Positions 33,719 to 42,945 of a DNA stretch of 64,000 bases are shown here, piece after piece; positions within the stretch are counted from its first letter, which is position 1, and each line of letters opens with the position of its first letter. A model generated the notes under the pieces. It did not search any database and was not told the origin of the DNA. It saw nothing but the letters and a program-made list of their open reading frames with translations. This stretch comes from Bacteroidota bacterium (GTDB lineage: Bacteria; Bacteroidota; Bacteroidia; Bacteroidales; F082). The stretch covers positions 124,001 to 188,000 of the forward strand of contig JADJXJ010000003.1 of the NCBI GenBank assembly GCA_016715945.1, written 5' to 3'. A program made the translations under genes and the position numbers.

Positions 33719-34117
33719 TTGAGACAATTTCCCTCCTTGCGACGTAACCTGCCGGGAATTCTCTGGACAGCCCTTATTGTGCTGCTTATGGGTATTCCCG
33801 GCAACCGTTTTCCGCAAATCAGCAGCTTCTGGGAATGGCTCGAACCCGACAAACTGATACACCTTGTCTTGTTTGGGGTATGGGCCTACCTCATTCTCCG
33901 GCAAAACCCTGCACAATATCACCGCAATCGCGGGCGTTTGTTTGTATTGGTCCTGTTAAGCGGGGCAATATTGTCGGCTGCAACGGAACTGCTTCAACAT
34001 TATGTCTTTATAAACCGGAGTGGCAACATATATGACGCACTGGCCAACATAATCGGCACGATCTTTGGAATGATTATATATATCACCACGCACACTAAAA
34101 AAAGTGACAAGCGGTAA
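33719..34117 (+). CDS. VanZ-family membrane protein
   Basis: A 132-residue protein with about four hydrophobic helices. The pattern GNRFPQISSFWEWLEPDKLIHLVLFGVWAYLILRQNP and the later SAATELLQHYVFINRSGNIYDALANIIG match VanZ/YckJ-like small membrane proteins, in which D-K-x-x-H and the ExxQ segment are conserved. Function is unknown outside glycopeptide resistance. Only a TTG start at 33719 is available for the full domain. Confidence 0.8.
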   Translation: MRQFPSLRRNLPGILWTALIVLLMGIPGNRFPQISSFWEWLEPDKLIHLVLFGVWAYLILRQNPAQYHRNRGRLFVLVLLSGAILSAATELLQHYVFINRSGNIYDALANIIGTIFGMIIYITTHTKKSDKR

Positions 34118-34186
34118 GCGAAAACACAATTAATTACTAATTTAGCCCCCTGATTAAAAACAGGTTCAGGCATAAAGACCAGAATT

Positions 34187-34861
34187 ATGGAACTAAAGAA
34201 ATCACCTAAAGCAGATCTTGAGAACAAAAAGATTCTGTTCAGGCAAATCGGTCTGGTGATTGCGCTTTTGATTGTGTTTGCTGCATTCGAATACAAGAGC
34301 TACGACAAGCGCACAATCAATCTGCAACAACGTGTGGCCGAAGAAGTGCCGGAGGAAATTATACCCATTACCGAGCAAAACGTGAAACCACCGCCACCGC
34401 CACCGCCACAGCAGGTTACTGTGCTCACTGTGGTGGACGACAATACCGAAGTGCAGGACGTGAAAATTGACGTGGAAGTTGACCAAAAAACGGTGATTGA
34501 GGTTTATGTACCTCCGGTGAAGGAAGAGGAAGAAATTGTGGAGCAGGAAATCTTCACCATTGTGGAATCAATGCCCGAGTTTCCCGGTGGGCAGCAGGCC
34601 ATGCTCGAGTTCATCGCCCGCAATATCAAATATCCGCCACTTGCCCGCGAGAGCGGCATTCAGGGCCGTGTATTTGTAAACTTTGTGGTTGAGCCCGACG
34701 GTTCGGTTAGCAATGTGAAGGTGATACGTGGTATTGGCGGTGGCTGCGACGAAGAAGCAGTTCGCGTGATCCAGTCCATGCCCAAGTGGACGCCCGGTCG
34801 CCAGCGTGGCAAGCCGGTGAGGGTTTCGTTCAACCTGCCTGTAAGGTTTACCCTCCAGTAG
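34187..34861 (+). CDS. Energy transducer TonB
   Basis: A 224-residue TonB. One membrane anchor lies at about 20-38 (IGLVIALLIVFAAFEY), then a proline-rich stretch KPPPPPPPQQ near 65-75, an acidic linker rich in V and E, and a C-terminal TonB domain (FPGGQQAMLEFIARNIKYPPLA ... GRVFVNFVVEPDGSVSNVKVIRG ... PKWTPGRQRGKPVRVSFNLPVRF). It passes proton-motive energy from ExbB/ExbD to outer-membrane TonB-dependent transporters. No exbBD nearby. Followed by a strong terminator. Confidence 0.92.
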   Translation: MELKKSPKADLENKKILFRQIGLVIALLIVFAAFEYKSYDKRTINLQQRVAEEVPEEIIPITEQNVKPPPPPPPQQVTVLTVVDDNTEVQDVKIDVEVDQKTVIEVYVPPVKEEEEIVEQEIFTIVESMPEFPGGQQAMLEFIARNIKYPPLARESGIQGRVFVNFVVEPDGSVSNVKVIRGIGGGCDEEAVRVIQSMPKWTPGRQRGKPVRVSFNLPVRFTLQ

Positions 34862-34882
34862 AAATGACATCATAGAAACTAG

Positions 34883-34911
34883 AATCCGGCCCGAAAGGCC
34901 GGATTTTTTTT
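34883..34911 (+). terminator. Intrinsic terminator after tonB
   Basis: Perfect nine-base stem AATCCGGCC / GGCCGGATT with loop CGAAA, followed by an uninterrupted T-run to 34911. Confidence 0.9.
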
Positions 34912-34913
34912 GC

Positions 34914-34947
34914 AAAAAAAACAGCTGTCCGGGGAAGCAGCTGTTTT
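34914..34947 (-). terminator. Intrinsic terminator after fbaA
   Basis: Inverted repeat AAAACAGCTG / CAGCTGTTTT around a ten-base loop. On the minus strand the stem is followed by a run of T (A-run at 34914-34921 on the plus strand), so it ends the aldolase transcript. Confidence 0.85.
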
Positions 34948-34966
34948 AGCAAACTATGTTTTTGTC

Positions 34967-36046
34967 TTAGTAACGATTCAGGCAGTTGAGATCGGCAAAT
35001 GCAACCTTGAGGCGCTCTACCATGGCTTTTTCGCCTTCGCGAAGCCACTTGCGGGGGTCGTAATATTTCTTGTTGGGGACGTCTTCGCCTTCTGGATTAC
35101 CAATTTGCCCCTGCAGGTAGTCGTGGTATTTGGCTTCGAAGCGGCGGATGCCATCCCAGAATGCCCACTGGGTGTCGGTGTCGATGTTCATCTTCACCAC
35201 GCCATAGTCGAGCGATTCGCGGATGAGTTCGGGTTCGGAACCAGAGCCGCCATGGAACACAAAGCTGACCGGATTGGGGCCTGTGCCAAATTTTTCCTGG
35301 ATGTATTTTTGTGAGTTGAGCAGGATTTTGGGCTGCAGCTTCACGTTGCCGGGCTTATACACCCCGTGCACATTGCCAAAGGCGGCAGCGATGGTAAAAC
35401 GGTCGCTCACACTGCTGAGTTCTTTGTATGCCTCTGCAACTTCTTCGGGCTGGGTGTAAAGGCGCGAGTTGTCAACCCCGGTGTTGTCCACGCCGTCTTC
35501 TTCGCCTCCGGTGATGCCCAGTTCAATTTCGAGGGTCATGCCCATTTTCGACATCCGCTCGAGGTAACGCTTGCTGATTTCAAGATTTTCGTGCAGCGGC
35601 TCTTCCGACAGGTCGAGCATGTGGCTGCTGAACAAGGGTTTGCCGTGTTCTTTGTAGAATTTTTCGCCGGCTTCGAGCAAACCGTCAACCCAGGGAAGCA
35701 GCTTGAGTGCGGCGTGGTCGGTGTGCAGGATGACCGGAATGCCATACATGGCGGCCATCTGGTGCACATGCAGCGCGCCGGAAATGGCACCGGCAATGGC
35801 TGCTTTCTCGCCTTCGTTCGACAGGCCTTTGCCTGCATAAAAAGCTGCACCGCCGTTAGAAAACTGAATGATGACGGGCGACTTGACCGCAGCTGCGGCT
35901 TCGAGCACTGCGTTGATCGAGTTGGTGCCCACCACATTGACAGCCGGCATGGCAAAACGCTCTGCCTTGGCTACCCGGAAAATGGTTTGCAGGTCGTCGC
36001 CACTGGCTACACCGGCGCCAACCAGATTAGAAAGTTTTTCTGCCAT
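34967..36046 (-). CDS. fbaA: Class II fructose-bisphosphate aldolase
   Basis: A 359-residue zinc aldolase that splits fructose 1,6-bisphosphate in glycolysis. Zinc ligands are visible as the His of VILHTDHAALKLLPW, the Glu in LEIELGITGGEEDGVDN, HGVYKPGN, and the His of FVFHGGSGSEPE. The loop GVVKMNIDTDTQWAFWDGIRRF binds the substrate phosphate. Length and sequence fit the class IIA (E. coli FbaA-like) form. The gene has its own promoter candidate at 36106-36113 and terminator. Confidence 0.95.
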   Translation of the reverse strand: MAEKLSNLVGAGVASGDDLQTIFRVAKAERFAMPAVNVVGTNSINAVLEAAAAVKSPVIIQFSNGGAAFYAGKGLSNEGEKAAIAGAISGALHVHQMAAMYGIPVILHTDHAALKLLPWVDGLLEAGEKFYKEHGKPLFSSHMLDLSEEPLHENLEISKRYLERMSKMGMTLEIELGITGGEEDGVDNTGVDNSRLYTQPEEVAEAYKELSSVSDRFTIAAAFGNVHGVYKPGNVKLQPKILLNSQKYIQEKFGTGPNPVSFVFHGGSGSEPELIRESLDYGVVKMNIDTDTQWAFWDGIRRFEAKYHDYLQGQIGNPEGEDVPNKKYYDPRKWLREGEKAMVERLKVAFADLNCLNRY

Positions 36047-36105
36047 ATTTTTCAGGATTTAATGGACTTAACTTGCCCGGTATATTATTCCTTTTACCGG
36101 AAGCA

Positions 36106-36113
36106 CAAAGGTA
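36106..36113 (-). promoter_or_regulatory. Candidate -7 box of fbaA
   Basis: Minus strand TACCTTTG, a full TAnnTTTG match, about 60 bases before the aldolase start codon and between it and the kinase pseudogene. Confidence 0.5.
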
Positions 36114-36127
36114 AACAAAATGGCTGA

Positions 36128-37987
36128 CTAGGCATGGTCTGGTCTGCCTGCATTAAATCGCTGAACCTGCCGTTTTATGATGGTAATCAGCTCGTTGCGG
36201 TTTACTGGCTTGGCGATATAATCGTCGAAGCCTGCTTCCAGAAAACGTTCCCGGTCGCCGGTCATGGCATAAGCTGTTTGTGCAATGAATGGCACCTGGT
36301 TGTATTCGGGCATTTCGCGCCGGATCTGCTGCATCAGCTTGAGCCCGTCCCAGGGAGCAGGCAGGTTGATGTCGAACAGCATCACCTCAAAAATATGCTT
36401 GTGCTTATGGCGTTCGCGCACAATGCGCAAAGCTTCCTAGCCATTTACTGCCAAAGTGAGCTGTCCTGTTTTGGCCAGCATTTTTTGCAACACCATGCGG
36501 TTCATGCGGTCGTCTTCCACGATAAAGATGTCGTATCCTTTTTGTGGAGCTGCAGCAGCATTTTCGTCAGTTTCGGCCGGTTTGGCCTTCACGTGGTCTT
36601 TGGTTGGGATGTTGATTTCGACTGTGGTGCCCACATCAGGGATCGACTCAATCTGGATGCGCGATTCCATCAGGTCAAGCAGGCGTTTTGCCAGTGGCAA
36701 TCCGAGTCCGGCCCCTTCAAACTGTCGTCCGTAACCCAGACTTTCCTGGCTAAAGGCCTCAAAGAGGTGTTTTTTGAATTCATCGGTCATGCCTTTGCCG
36801 GTGTCTTTCACACGCAGCAGGGCTTCGCCGGTTTTGGGCAGAAACTCGGTGGTGATGTTCACAAAACCGGCAGAGGTATATTTGATGGCATTATCTACCA
36901 CAATATTAATCACTTGCATCAGCCGCGTGTTGTCGGCCAGCACCTCAGGCACCTCGCCCAGCTTCCAGCGGAATGCCAGCCCTTTTTCGTTGGCGTTGAA
37001 GGTGTGCAGCATGCAAACGTTTTCGACGATCTGGTTCAGGTTGCAGGGATGGATCTCCACTTCAAGGTCGTTGGCCTCGATGCGGCTAATGTCGATGATG
37101 TTGGTCAGCAGGTTGAGCAGGCGGTCGCCGCTTTCCTGTATGCCGGTGGCATATTCGTAGAGTTCCTGGTTCTCCATGAGCGCAAGCTCGGTTTGCAGCA
37201 GGCTCGAAAAACCGATGATGCCATTGAGCGGGGTGCGGATTTCGTGGCTCATATTGGCCAGAAAGGCATTCTTGAGGTAGTTGGCTTCTTCGGCTTTTTT
37301 CAATGCCTTTTTGAGCTCCAGGTCTTTGGCACGGATCTCCTGCAACTGGGCTTCGAGCTCACCAGTCTTTTCTTTGACCTTTTGCTCAATGATTTCCTCT
37401 TGTTTTTCTATCTGTTTGTTCAGCCGGTCCAACTCGGCGGATAGTTTCGCTGCCTGGGTTTTCAGGCGGTTCCGTCTGTTATTCAGAACAATCAGCACCA
37501 CCACAACCGAAAGCAGGGCAGCAAGGGTTGCAATGCTTTTGCCCGTCGACCAGAAACTTTTCCATGGATCTGCCTCAAGGTCAAAGTGGGTCTCAATATG
37601 CGTTTCCGTCCCGGTTTGTACGCCTGTTCCGGGCGATAGCCTGATGGCGCTTTGCTTGAGTGCCTGCGCGGCTTTGGTGGTGTCGCCCATCTGGGTGTAG
37701 GTGCGGGCCAGTTCGATCCAGGCCTGCGTTTGCTCGGCTTCCAGACCGGCATCGTCCATGGCAGTTATTTGCAGCAGGTAAGCTGCTTTTTCGTTGTTGT
37801 CGTACTCGCCCGAAAGCCCGGCAAGCCTGAGCAGCAATTCTGCCCTGGCCTTTCCTTTTTCGTGGGCAAGCCTACTGCTCAGGCTGTCGATCAGCATGAT
37901 GGTCTGCAACGATTGGCCAAAAATGCCGGCTGAGAAAAACAACAGGTGCACAAACAAAAAGCTGACAAACGTTCGTCTCGGCTTCAT
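36128..37987 (-). pseudogene. Hybrid sensor kinase interrupted by an in-frame TAG
   Basis: The intact gene would encode about 619 residues: signal peptide (MKPRRTFVSFLFVHLLFFSAG), TPR-like periplasmic repeats (residues 30-160), one membrane helix, coiled coil, HisKA (MSHEIRTPLNGIIGFSSLL), HATPase (GAGLGLPLAKRLLDLM) and a receiver. The frame stops at TAG (36439-36437) within the receiver, right after LTLAVNG, and resumes in the same frame with EALRIVRERHKH ... VMLFDINLPAPWDG ... TAYAMTGDRERFLEAGF to 36128. The usual sequence at this place is NG-Q/R/K/E-EAL, so a CAG-to-TAG change is the simplest cause. The truncated product keeps kinase but loses the phosphoacceptor Asp. Confidence 0.85.
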
Positions 37988-38187
37988 GGATGATGAAAGA
38001 TAAGTGATGAACAAATGTAGTGTACTTTGGGTCTGAAACCCTAAAAAGAGGATGCCAAGCCTCCGGGAAGGTTATGGGTTTGTCAGGCGTGTTTATTTAG
38101 ACTGAATAAGCGCATCTAAGTTTTTGCATATATTTACAGGATTTTTTGAGAGAAGTTTAGCACGCAATTGCCACAAAACCAATACTT

Positions 38188-39696
38188 ATGATAAAAAAGG
38201 TACTCGTTGCCAACCGTGGAGAGATAGCCATACGTGTGATGCGTTCGTGTCGTGAGATGGGCATCGAATCGGTGGCCGTTTATTCGGATGTTGACCGGAA
38301 GTCGATGCACGTGCGCTATGCGGACGAAGCTTACCACATCGGTCCGGCGCCTTCGGCCGAGAGCTATCTGAGGATGGACCGCATCATAGAAGTAGCCAAA
38401 AAATCAGGTGCCGATGCCATCCATCCCGGATATGGATTTCTGTCCGAGAATGCTGCATTTTCGGCACTTTGCGAAAAGGAGGGGATCATCTTCATCGGTC
38501 CCTCGCCCCACGCCATTGAAACCATGGGCGACAAAATCACGGCCCGCAAAACCATGATTGCAGCCGGAGTGCCGGTGGTTCCGGGCACCACCGAACCCGT
38601 ACGCGATATCAAAACAGCCCTCGAGGTGATTCGTGAGATTGGTTTGCCGGTGATGATCAAAGCCAGTGCAGGCGGTGGTGGCAAAGGCATGCGACTTGTC
38701 AGGCGCGAGGAAGACGTCATCAACGCCATAAGCGCTGCCCGATCCGAAGCCAAAGCCGCATTCGGCGATGATGCCGTTTATATCGAAAAATACATCAGCT
38801 CGCCGCACCATATTGAATTTCAGGTGCTTGGCGATAAACACGGAAATATCATCCATCTGTTTGAACGCGAATGCTCGGTGCAGCGCCGCCATCAGAAGGT
38901 GATCGAAGAAACACCCTCGCCCATCATGACTCCTGAAGTGCGGGCCAAAATGGGCGAAGCAGCCGTGGCCGCAGCCCGGGCTGTGAATTATTACGGAGCG
39001 GGTACCATCGAATTCATTGTGGACGACGACCTCAACTACTACTTCCTCGAAATGAACACCCGCCTTCAGGTGGAGCATCCCATTACCGAACGTGTGGTGG
39101 GCATCGACCTGGTAAAACAGCAAATCAACATAGCCAATGGCCTGCCACTGACCTACAGGCAGGAAGATCTGCGCCAGCACGGTCATGCCATCGAAGTGCG
39201 CATCTATGCCGAAGACCCCGACAACAACTTCATGCCTTCGCCCGGCCTGATCAAACACATCACCCATCCGCTGGGTTTTGGCGTGCGCCACGACGGTTAT
39301 GCCTACGAAGGTTACGAAATCCCGATGTTTTACGACCCCATGATTTCGAAGCTTATCGTATGGGCCGAATCCCGGCCGGAAGCCATAGCGCGACTGAAAC
39401 GGGCCTTGCATGTGTACAAGATAACCGGCGTTAAGACATCGATCCCATACCTCAGGCGCATACTCGACGTGCCTGCCTTTGTCGAGGGCCGTTACAACAC
39501 CCATTTCATCGAAGAAAATCAGGAATACCTCAAACCAAAACGCACCTGCACCGACAGGGCCGTGGACATCGCTGCCATCACAGCTTTTGTGGATTACATC
39601 AACAAGATTGAAAAGCTTCAGCCACCAGCCACACAAAAGCAGCTGGCCAACAACTGGAAAGATTTTGGTCGCAAACGCGGGGTACTCAGGTTCTGA
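38188..39696 (+). CDS. Biotin carboxylase subunit of an acyl-CoA carboxylase
   Basis: A 502-residue ATP-grasp biotin carboxylase. It opens MIKKVLVANRGEIAIRVMRSCREMGI, with the glycine-rich ATP loop IKASAGGGGKGMRLV near residue 165, the HIEFQVLGDKHGN strand, and the active-site EMNTRLQVEHPITERVVGIDLV around 290-310. It carboxylates the biotin of the carrier protein with bicarbonate. First gene of a three-gene operon with a biotin carrier (15 bases later) and a carboxyltransferase, so most likely part of propionyl-CoA carboxylase rather than the fatty-acid AccC. Confidence 0.93.
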   Translation: MIKKVLVANRGEIAIRVMRSCREMGIESVAVYSDVDRKSMHVRYADEAYHIGPAPSAESYLRMDRIIEVAKKSGADAIHPGYGFLSENAAFSALCEKEGIIFIGPSPHAIETMGDKITARKTMIAAGVPVVPGTTEPVRDIKTALEVIREIGLPVMIKASAGGGGKGMRLVRREEDVINAISAARSEAKAAFGDDAVYIEKYISSPHHIEFQVLGDKHGNIIHLFERECSVQRRHQKVIEETPSPIMTPEVRAKMGEAAVAAARAVNYYGAGTIEFIVDDDLNYYFLEMNTRLQVEHPITERVVGIDLVKQQINIANGLPLTYRQEDLRQHGHAIEVRIYAEDPDNNFMPSPGLIKHITHPLGFGVRHDGYAYEGYEIPMFYDPMISKLIVWAESRPEAIARLKRALHVYKITGVKTSIPYLRRILDVPAFVEGRYNTHFIEENQEYLKPKRTCTDRAVDIAAITAFVDYINKIEKLQPPATQKQLANNWKDFGRKRGVLRF

Positions 39697-39711
39697 AAAA
39701 ATTTATGAAGT

Positions 39712-40218
39712 ATGGCCTACGAAATCAAAATTGAAGACAAGGTCAGGAATATCGAAATCCTGAGCCGCAATGGCAATAATTACCAGGTTGCCATCGACAA
39801 CAAGGTGTACGAACTCGACATCATCGAGGTTGAGCAGGGGGTGTACAGTGTGCTTCACGACAACCGCTCATTCAATGTGGAATTGGTGGAGCACCGCGGC
39901 AGCAAGTCGTACATTGTGAACACCTTTTTCTCCTCGTTTGAGGTGGATATTATCGATGCCGAGGCCAAATACCAGCTCAACAGGCGCAGCGCCGAGGCCG
40001 ATGAAAGCAATGTGATTGTTTCGCCCATGCCCGGCAAGGTCGTCAAGGTACTTTTCAACGAAGGCGATGAAGTGAAAGCCGGACAGACTGTGGTTGTAGT
40101 TTCGGCCATGAAGATGGACAGCGAATACAAAGTAAAACAGGACCGTGTGATCAAACGCATACTTGTAAAAGAGGGCGACACGGTGAGCAGCGACCAGCCA
40201 ATGGTGATTTTTGAATAA
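39712..40218 (+). CDS. Biotin carboxyl carrier protein of acyl-CoA carboxylase
   Basis: A 168-residue carrier. The C-terminal half is a biotinyl domain: IVSPMPGKVVKVLFNEGDEV, then SAMKMDSEYKV with the biotinylated lysine in A-M-K-M, ending KEGDTVSSDQPMVIFE. The N-terminal half (residues 1-95) is a linker domain also found in Bacteroidota propionyl-CoA carboxylase gamma-like subunits. It lies between the biotin carboxylase and carboxyltransferase genes, with 14-15 base gaps. Confidence 0.93.
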   Translation: MAYEIKIEDKVRNIEILSRNGNNYQVAIDNKVYELDIIEVEQGVYSVLHDNRSFNVELVEHRGSKSYIVNTFFSSFEVDIIDAEAKYQLNRRSAEADESNVIVSPMPGKVVKVLFNEGDEVKAGQTVVVVSAMKMDSEYKVKQDRVIKRILVKEGDTVSSDQPMVIFE

Positions 40219-40232
40219 AAAAACACAACGAT

Positions 40233-41771
40233 ATGTCACTCGAAGAAAAAATCAGACAGCTCGAAGAATTTAACCGTCTGGCCGAACTGGGCGGCGGGGA
40301 AGACCGTATCAGGAAACAACACGAAGCCGGGCGTAAAACAGCCCGCGAACGCCTGCTCGACCTGCTCGACCCCAACACCTTTGTGGAGGTGGATAAATTT
40401 ATGACCCACCGCGCCACCGACTTCGACATGGATAAGCAGAAATACCTTGGCGACGGGGTGGTTACCGGTTACGGAAAAATTGACGGCAGGCTGGTCTATG
40501 TGTTTGCACAGGATTTCACTGTGTTTGGCGGTTCGCTCAGCCGGGCCAATGCCGACAAGATTGTCAAGATCATGGATCTGGCCATGAAGATGGGTGCGCC
40601 TGTAATCGGACTCAACGACAGTGGGGGTGCACGCATTCAGGAAGGAGTGGAAAGCCTGGCCGGTTATGCCGATATTTTCTACCGCAACGTAATGTCGTCG
40701 GGGGTCATCCCCCAGATCAGCGCCATCCTTGGCCCTTGTGCAGGTGGGGCGGTTTATTCGCCCGCCATCACCGATTTTATCCTCATGGTTAAGGAAACTT
40801 CATACATGTTCGTAACCGGCCCCGATGTCATCAAAGCCGTTACCCACGAAGAGGTGACTAAAGAAGAGCTTGGCGGAGCCATGACCCACAACAGCAAAAG
40901 CGGCGTGGCCCACCTGATGGCCGACGACGACACCCAGGCCATGATGATGATTCGTGAGCTGCTGAGCTTTTTGCCCTCGAACAACCTCGAAGACCCGCCC
41001 GTCAAGGCCTGCACCGATAATCCGCTGCGCGAAGACGAAAGCCTCGACACCATTGTGCCCGACGATCCGAACAAGCCTTACGACATGCACGAGATCATCA
41101 GCAGGGTGGTGGACGACAAGATCTTTTTCGAGATACAGCCTTTCTTTGCCAAAAACATCATCGTGGGTTTTGCCCGCCTTGGCGGCCGCCCTGTGGGCAT
41201 TGTGGCCAACCAACCCTCGGTGCTGGCCGGTGTGCTCGATATCGACAGCTCGGTGAAGGCTGCACGATTTGTGCGTTTTTGTGATGCCTTCAACATACCG
41301 CTGATCACCTTCGAAGATGTGCCCGGTTTTCTGCCCGGAACTGTGCAGGAATACGGCGGCATAATCAAGCACGGAGCCAAGTTGCTTTATGCCTTTGCCG
41401 AAGCTACCGTGCCCAAGATCACTGTGATCACCCGCAAAGCCTACGGGGGTGCCTACGATGTGATGTCGAGCAAGCACATCGGGGCCGATGTCAACCTGGC
41501 TTATCCCACAGCCGAAATTGCCGTGATGGGTCCGGAGGGAGCCGTAAACATCATCTACAAAAACAAGCTCAATTCGGAAGAAGAACGCAAAGCTGCCATT
41601 GACGAATACCGCCGCCGCTTTGCCAGCCCGTATAAGGCTGCCGCCCTGGGTTATATCGACGAAATCATCTACCCCAGGCAGACCAGGCGCAAACTGATCG
41701 AAGCCCTCGAGATGACCCAGTCCAAGGTGGTGAACAACCCCTCGAAAAAGCACGGCAACATCCCGCTCTGA
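40233..41771 (+). CDS. Carboxyltransferase (propionyl-CoA carboxylase beta type)
   Basis: A 512-residue fused alpha/beta carboxyltransferase with two crotonase-like halves. KTARERLLDLLDPNTF opens it. The acyl-CoA site in the first half is LNDSGGARIQEGVESLAGY then ILGPCAGGAVYSPAITDF, and in the second half EDVPGFLPGTVQEYGGIIKHGAKLLYA and RKAYGGAYDVMSSKHIGADV. This is the propionyl/methylmalonyl group rather than AccAD. It would make (S)-methylmalonyl-CoA, or in fermenting Bacteroidota link to succinate-to-propionate routes. The operon ends at a terminator at 41801. Confidence 0.93.
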   Translation: MSLEEKIRQLEEFNRLAELGGGEDRIRKQHEAGRKTARERLLDLLDPNTFVEVDKFMTHRATDFDMDKQKYLGDGVVTGYGKIDGRLVYVFAQDFTVFGGSLSRANADKIVKIMDLAMKMGAPVIGLNDSGGARIQEGVESLAGYADIFYRNVMSSGVIPQISAILGPCAGGAVYSPAITDFILMVKETSYMFVTGPDVIKAVTHEEVTKEELGGAMTHNSKSGVAHLMADDDTQAMMMIRELLSFLPSNNLEDPPVKACTDNPLREDESLDTIVPDDPNKPYDMHEIISRVVDDKIFFEIQPFFAKNIIVGFARLGGRPVGIVANQPSVLAGVLDIDSSVKAARFVRFCDAFNIPLITFEDVPGFLPGTVQEYGGIIKHGAKLLYAFAEATVPKITVITRKAYGGAYDVMSSKHIGADVNLAYPTAEIAVMGPEGAVNIIYKNKLNSEEERKAAIDEYRRRFASPYKAAALGYIDEIIYPRQTRRKLIEALEMTQSKVVNNPSKKHGNIPL

Positions 41772-41800
41772 TTCCTGACCAATATTCACCCAATATGAGT

Positions 41801-41834
41801 AAAGGCTGTCTCAAAAGTGAGGCAGCCTTTTTCT
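41801..41834. terminator. Terminator between carboxylase operon and hydE
   Basis: Stem AAAGGCTGTCTC / GAGGCAGCCTTT (one G-T pair) with loop AAAAGT, followed by TTTTTC on the plus strand. On the minus strand the stem is followed by a weaker T-run, so it mainly ends the plus-strand operon and may also serve hydE. Confidence 0.8.
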
Positions 41835-41853
41835 TTGTGCCTGATAATGTTGT

Positions 41854-42945
41854 TTATTGCCTTGATGTGCGGTGCACAAAATGCTGTGAGTTTCCGGGCT
41901 GGTGGTAACAAATTTCTTCGCCTATGGCGCTGATCACTGCACTCAGGCTTCGGGCGCTCAGTGCGGCATCCTTGTCCAGATTGGGCTTGTTGCTGTAGAG
42001 CAGGTATTTTTTACGGTTTTCGACGGGCGTCAGATTAGGCATCACCACATTGGCACCTGCCAGCAGTCCTTTTTGCCGGCCCAGCGGGTCGAGGGTTTCC
42101 AGCGCAGTGGAAGCGGCAATGTTGATCAGTGGCATATTGATCCGCAAAAGGGCAATCATGAGCAGGGCTATTCTGAACCTTTCGGATCCAGGCCAAAGCT
42201 CGCCTACGCGGGCATACATGGGGGTTTGAATATGCTCGATGTAAGGTCCCATGCCAACCATATCCACGTCCATCTGGCGGAAAAACAGGAGGTCGCGGGC
42301 CAGGTCTTCGAGGGTTTGCCCGGGTAAGCCGATCATTACCCCAGTGCCTACCTGAAAGCCGGCAAGCCTCAGGTTTTCCAGAGCTGCAATGCGATCCTCC
42401 CAACGGTGGTCTTCGTCCCTGGGGTGGATAGTTTCGAACAGCCTGCGGTTGCTGGTTTCGATGCGGAGCAGATATCGGCTGGCTCCGGCTTCGAACCACC
42501 GGCGATAAACCTCGGCAGGTTGTTCGCCGCACGACAGGGTGATGGTGAGCTCGGCACGTGTTTCGCGATGTATGCGCCTGAGCAGGTTTTCGATCTGTAC
42601 AACAAAGTCCTTGCTTGTCAGCTCACCTGTTTGAATCACAAGCGATCCGAAGCCCTGCTCCCAGGCAAAGCGTGCACATTCGAGCGCCTGATCGTCGGTC
42701 AAGGTATATCGCTCAGCCAGCGCATTGCCCGCACGTATGCCACAATAAAAGCAGTTTTTCCTGCAGCGGTTGGTGAGTTCGATGAGGCCGCGCAGATATA
42801 CCTTGCGTCCGACGCTTTCGCTCTTAACAGCCAAACCCCGTTCAAGAATAAGGTTGGTTTGCTCGCCTGGCGGAACAGAAAGCAATTGCGTAAGTTGTGC
42901 AACATCGTGTTGCTGAAGCTCAAGCAGGTCTTTTATGTGGCTCAT
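41854..42945 (-). CDS. hydE: [FeFe]-hydrogenase maturase HydE (radical SAM)
   Basis: A 363-residue radical SAM enzyme that helps build the diiron dithiolate bridge of the H-cluster. The cluster-binding cysteines are C61-x3-C65-x2-C68 in TNRCRKNCFYCGIRAGN. The barrel continues with LTDDQALECARFAWEQGFGSLVIQTGE and MIGLPGQTLEDLARDLLFFR, and YIEHIQTPMYAR near 240. Last gene of the hyd cluster, overlapping hydF by four bases. The C-terminal part shortens after KYLLYSNKPNLDKDAA, normal for HydE. Confidence 0.93.
   Translation of the reverse strand: MSHIKDLLELQQHDVAQLTQLLSVPPGEQTNLILERGLAVKSESVGRKVYLRGLIELTNRCRKNCFYCGIRAGNALAERYTLTDDQALECARFAWEQGFGSLVIQTGELTSKDFVVQIENLLRRIHRETRAELTITLSCGEQPAEVYRRWFEAGASRYLLRIETSNRRLFETIHPRDEDHRWEDRIAALENLRLAGFQVGTGVMIGLPGQTLEDLARDLLFFRQMDVDMVGMGPYIEHIQTPMYARVGELWPGSERFRIALLMIALLRINMPLINIAASTALETLDPLGRQKGLLAGANVVMPNLTPVENRKKYLLYSNKPNLDKDAALSARSLSAVISAIGEEICYHQPGNSQHFVHRTSRQ

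Noticed and set aside
36437..36439. UAG recoding (amber read as Gln) in this genome
   Set aside because: Normal genes in the window, for example sprA, end at TAG with no protein-like sequence after them, so a single nonsense change is simpler.
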